Shown in pieces: positions 61,516-64,000 of a DNA stretch of 64,000 nt (position 1 is the stretch's first letter; each line of letters starts with the position of its first letter). Made by a program: the position numbers and the translations under genes. The DNA lies in the NCBI GenBank assembly GCA_050246995.1, contig JBFWVA010000004.1, positions 186,001 through 250,000 of the forward strand, read 5' to 3'. The notes beneath the pieces were generated by a model, which was not told the origin of the DNA, did no database searches, and saw only the letters and a list, made by a program, of their open reading frames with translations. This DNA comes from SHVO01 sp050246995. GTDB taxonomy: Bacteria; Pseudomonadota; Alphaproteobacteria; Rhodospirillales; Rhodospirillaceae.

Positions 61516-62673
61516 ATGACTGCTGTGCGCCGCCTGGTCATGAGAACCACTTGGATCGATCGTCTGTGGATGGTCGGGCTCCATGCGGTCATGTTCGCCC
61601 TGTTGCTGACGGCGAGTTCGGCCCATGCGGCCTCGCGCGTGAAGGACATCGCGGGCTTCGAAGGCGTGCGCGAGAACGTGCTCGTGGGTTACGGCCTGGT
61701 GTTCGGTTTGCAAGGCACCGGCGACGACCTGAAGAAGATCGGCGCCACCAAACAGTCACTGCTCGGCATGCTTGAGCGTCTCGGCATCAACAGCCGCGAC
61801 GACCGCTTGGAAACGGCCAACGTCGCGGCGGTGATGGTGACGGCCACACTGCCGCCGTTCGCCCGCCAGGGCGGCAAGGTCGATGTGACCATCAGCTCCA
61901 TCGGCGACGCGGACAGTCTGCAGGGCGGCGCGCTGGCCGTGACGCCGCTGCTGGGCGCAGACGGCGAAGTCTATGCGCTGGCTCAGGGCAACGTGCAGGT
62001 CGGCGGCTTCACCGCTCAGGGTGCGGCGGCGACCGTGACACGCGGCGTGCCGACCAGCGGCCGCATCCCGAACGGCGCGACCGTTGAACGTGAAGTGAAT
62101 TTCGCGCTGACCGGCATGAAAGCCGTAAAGGTCGCGCTGCATAATCCCGACCTCACCACCGCGCGCCGTATCTCGGACGCGATCAACGCCTACCTCGGCA
62201 CGCCGGCCTCGGCGGCCGTGGACCCAGGCACCGTGCAGATCGTGCAGCCGGAAGGCTATACCGGCACGATGGTCGAACTGATGACCGCCGTGGAACAGCT
62301 GCGCGTCGAGCCGGATCAGCCGGCCCGCGTGGTGATCGACGAAAACACCGGCGTGATCGTGATCGGCGACGACGTGCGCATCTCCACGGTCGCTATTGCG
62401 CAGGGCAACCTCACCATCCGCGTCACCGAGACGCCGCAGGTCTCGCAGCCGGCGCCGTTCTCCGAAACCGGCGAAACCGTCGTGGTCCCGCGTACCGATA
62501 TCCAAGTGGACGAGGACAGCGACCGCCGCCTGGCCGTCGTGAACGCAGGCGTCTCGCTGCAAGAGCTGGTGAACGGCCTCAATGCGCTGGGCGTCGGCCC
62601 GCGCGACATGATCTCGATCCTGCAGGCCATCAAGGCCGCGGGCGCGATGCAGGCCGAAATCGAAGTGATGTAA
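61516..62673 (+). CDS. flgI: Flagellar P-ring protein FlgI
   Basis: A 385-residue periplasmic protein. ATG 61516 follows GAGG and gives a signal peptide (LHAVMFALLLTASSAHA). The conserved core is SRVKDIAGFEGVRENVLVGY, GLVFGLQGTGDDLKKIGATK, NVAAVMVTATLPPFARQGGK, GVPTSGRIPNGATVEREVNF and AVDPGTVQIVQPEGYTGTMV. It forms the P ring around the rod, assisted by FlgA. It leads flgI-flgJ-flgN-flgK. Confidence 0.96.
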   Translation: MTAVRRLVMRTTWIDRLWMVGLHAVMFALLLTASSAHAASRVKDIAGFEGVRENVLVGYGLVFGLQGTGDDLKKIGATKQSLLGMLERLGINSRDDRLETANVAAVMVTATLPPFARQGGKVDVTISSIGDADSLQGGALAVTPLLGADGEVYALAQGNVQVGGFTAQGAAATVTRGVPTSGRIPNGATVEREVNFALTGMKAVKVALHNPDLTTARRISDAINAYLGTPASAAVDPGTVQIVQPEGYTGTMVELMTAVEQLRVEPDQPARVVIDENTGVIVIGDDVRISTVAIAQGNLTIRVTETPQVSQPAPFSETGETVVVPRTDIQVDEDSDRRLAVVNAGVSLQELVNGLNALGVGPRDMISILQAIKAAGAMQAEIEVM

Positions 62674-62697
62674 GCGCGAAGGTTTAGGACAACGAAA

Positions 62698-63159
62698 ATG
62701 GACGCCGCTTCACTGCTCGACAACGCCAGAGACTCTTACGCCACCGGCCTTTCCGCGCAGGTCGCGAAGAAGGCCGGCGCGCATGCGCCGAGCACGGCGC
62801 TGCCCGGCATGAAGCTGTCGGCCGCCGACGAAAAGAAGGCGCGCGAGGCAGGCAAGGATTTCGAAGCTTTTTTCATCGGTCAGATGATGGAGCACATGAT
62901 GGCGGGAATCGAAACGGATTCGACGTTCGGCGGCGGCCCCGGCGAAGACATGTGGCGCTCGATGCTGAACCAGGAATACGGCAAGGAACTGGCGAAGTCC
63001 GGAAAGCTGGGCATCGCCGATCACGTCATGCGCGGGATGTTGCTGGCGCAGGAACAGCGCGATCAGCAGACCACGCAGGTGCGTATCCCGAAGGCCGGAC
63101 AAACCGGAGAAGAGTTGCAGAACGCGGCTCAACCCGTCGTCAGCCAGATCCGCCGGTAA
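62698..63159 (+). CDS. flgJ: Rod-binding protein, FlgJ N-terminal type
   Basis: A 153-residue protein with the rod-binding motif KKAREAGKDFEAFFIGQMME, HMMAGIETDSTFGGGPGEDM, WRSMLNQEYGKELAKSGKLG. It lacks the C-terminal muramidase of enterobacterial FlgJ, as in other alphaproteobacteria where a separate hydrolase is used. It follows flgI by 24 bp. Confidence 0.88.
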   Translation: MDAASLLDNARDSYATGLSAQVAKKAGAHAPSTALPGMKLSAADEKKAREAGKDFEAFFIGQMMEHMMAGIETDSTFGGGPGEDMWRSMLNQEYGKELAKSGKLGIADHVMRGMLLAQEQRDQQTTQVRIPKAGQTGEELQNAAQPVVSQIRR

Positions 63160-63182
63160 TTAGTACGTAAAGAGTATCCACC

Positions 63183-63830
63183 ATGAACATGGTACGCCGC
63201 GATCTTCCGAATCAGGCCCAGCGCACCACAGCGCCGAGTACGCCTGCACGCCCCGGCGCCGCGCCCGCGGCTCCGCAGGCGCGCCCGGGAGCCACAGCGC
63301 CCGCGCGCCCGCTGAATATGCCGCAGCGCCCCGGCGCCGCGCCGCAGCCGCAAGCGGCGGCGCGCCCGGCCATGGTGGGCGGCCGTCCGGTGCCCCCAAG
63401 CGCCAAAGCCGACGAGATGATGATGGTGATGCGCCAGCTGACCGAGCTTCTGGTCAAGGAGAACACGGCGCTGAAGAAACACAAGATGGACGAAGTCAAA
63501 GGCCTTGCAGAACGCAAGGAGCAGCTCGCGCGCCTTTACCAGGGCCATATGAACGCAGTGCACAAGGACAAGAATGTCCTGGCGGCGCTGGAACCCGCCA
63601 AGAAAAACGCCATCGCGCAGTCGGCCATGAAACTGGGCGAACTGATGCAGCAGAATGCCAGCCTTCTCAAGGCCAACATCGAATCCATCAACATGTTCTT
63701 CAAGTCGGTGACGGAAGCCCTCAAGAACCGTCACGACGAACGTTCCGCGTCCTACTCGCGCTCCGGCTCTCTCGGCCAATACGCCGTGACCAAGCGCAGT
63801 CTCGCGGTCAGCTTCAATCAGACGATGTGA
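63183..63830 (+). CDS. FlgN-like hook-filament junction chaperone
   Basis: A 215-residue protein. Residues 1-75 are an Ala/Pro/Gly/Gln-rich disordered stretch. Residues 76-190 are long helices of the FlgN type: MRQLTELLVKENTALKKHKM, DEVKGLAERKEQLARLYQGH, NAIAQSAMKLGELMQQNASL. FlgN binds FlgK and FlgL, and flgK starts 9 bp later, which supports the call. The disordered leader is longer than in typical FlgN. Confidence 0.75.
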   Translation: MNMVRRDLPNQAQRTTAPSTPARPGAAPAAPQARPGATAPARPLNMPQRPGAAPQPQAAARPAMVGGRPVPPSAKADEMMMVMRQLTELLVKENTALKKHKMDEVKGLAERKEQLARLYQGHMNAVHKDKNVLAALEPAKKNAIAQSAMKLGELMQQNASLLKANIESINMFFKSVTEALKNRHDERSASYSRSGSLGQYAVTKRSLAVSFNQTM

Positions 63831-63838
63831 GATAAGTC

Positions 63839-64000
63839 ATGTCGCTTAACCTCGCACTCACTTCGGCGATCTCGGGCCTGCAGACGGCCCAGGCCGGCCT
63901 TGACGTCATCTCGAACAACATCGCGAACGTCCAGACCGAAGGCTATACCCGCAAACAGTTCCAGCCGCAGTCCATCGTGCTCGCGGGCATGGGCGCGGGC
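63839..64000 (+). CDS. flgK: Flagellar hook-associated protein FlgK (partial)
   Basis: The first 54 residues are present, beginning MSLNLALTSAISGLQTAQAG, then LDVISNNIANVQTEGYTRKQ, the FlgK N-terminal rod/hook signature. The gene continues past the right edge. It follows the FlgN-like gene closely. Confidence 0.93.
   Translation, partial: MSLNLALTSAISGLQTAQAGLDVISNNIANVQTEGYTRKQFQPQSIVLAGMGAG

Overview
The window looks like the chromosome of a GC-rich, flagellated alphaproteobacterium. The evidence is FliX, FlaF, a DUF6468 protein next to a MotE-like protein, a DksA whose zinc-finger region shows one cysteine, FecI/FecR-type signalling and several large TonB-dependent receptors. The mix resembles Caulobacterales, Micropepsales or Rhodospirillales, but genus cannot be fixed from sequence alone. 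No rRNA, tRNA or CRISPR array was seen.

Positions 1-18100 hold envelope and uptake genes. They run from a truncated TPR/GT41-type glycosyltransferase to a probably Fur-controlled siderophore receptor with a PepSY membrane protein and a divergent TonB. A degenerate response regulator and a small surface-glycan group (methyltransferase fold, beta-propeller, GT4) follow. Next come an ECF sigma/FecR/STN-receptor cascade and a three-gene set with two MotB-like membrane proteins and a giant TPR protein.

Positions 18100-30900 look like an accessory island. It carries a DUF3987 gene under a palindromic operator, a Fic AMP-transferase gene preceded by nested palindromes, and a complete type I restriction-modification operon (hsdM-hsdS-hsdR). 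A NucS-like nuclease and several orphan genes follow, one with a degenerate HExxH motif. Dispersed REP-like palindromes occur here and again near 49 kb.

Positions 30900-36120 hold a secreted TPR protein, a TonB-dependent receptor and a lipoprotein with a beta-helix look. Two upstream regions contain 11-bp-phased repeats that read as PhoB boxes, so this block is inferred to respond to phosphate starvation. Positions 36120-43100 hold a tightly overlapping minus-strand type IV secretion operon, virB2-B3-B4-B6-B9-B10-B11, without VirB1, B5, B7, B8 or VirD4 in view.

Positions 43770-64000 are mostly flagellar. The minus strand has fliL, fliM, DUF6468, motE, a CheY-like regulator and a broken motE copy. 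The plus strand has flgF-flgG-flgA-flgH, then flaF, and later flgI, a flgJ-type rod protein, a FlgN-like chaperone and the start of flgK, with fliX divergent from flgI. Sigma-54 type -24/-12 sequences stand before flgF and flgI. Between 54 and 60 kb lie small envelope and hypothetical genes, a rhodanese, a secreted methyltransferase and dksA. Unusual items include a FlgA with three SAF-like units, a 112-bp hairpin-forming tandem repeat before fliM's downstream operon, and a tandem triplication of the 3' end of dksA.
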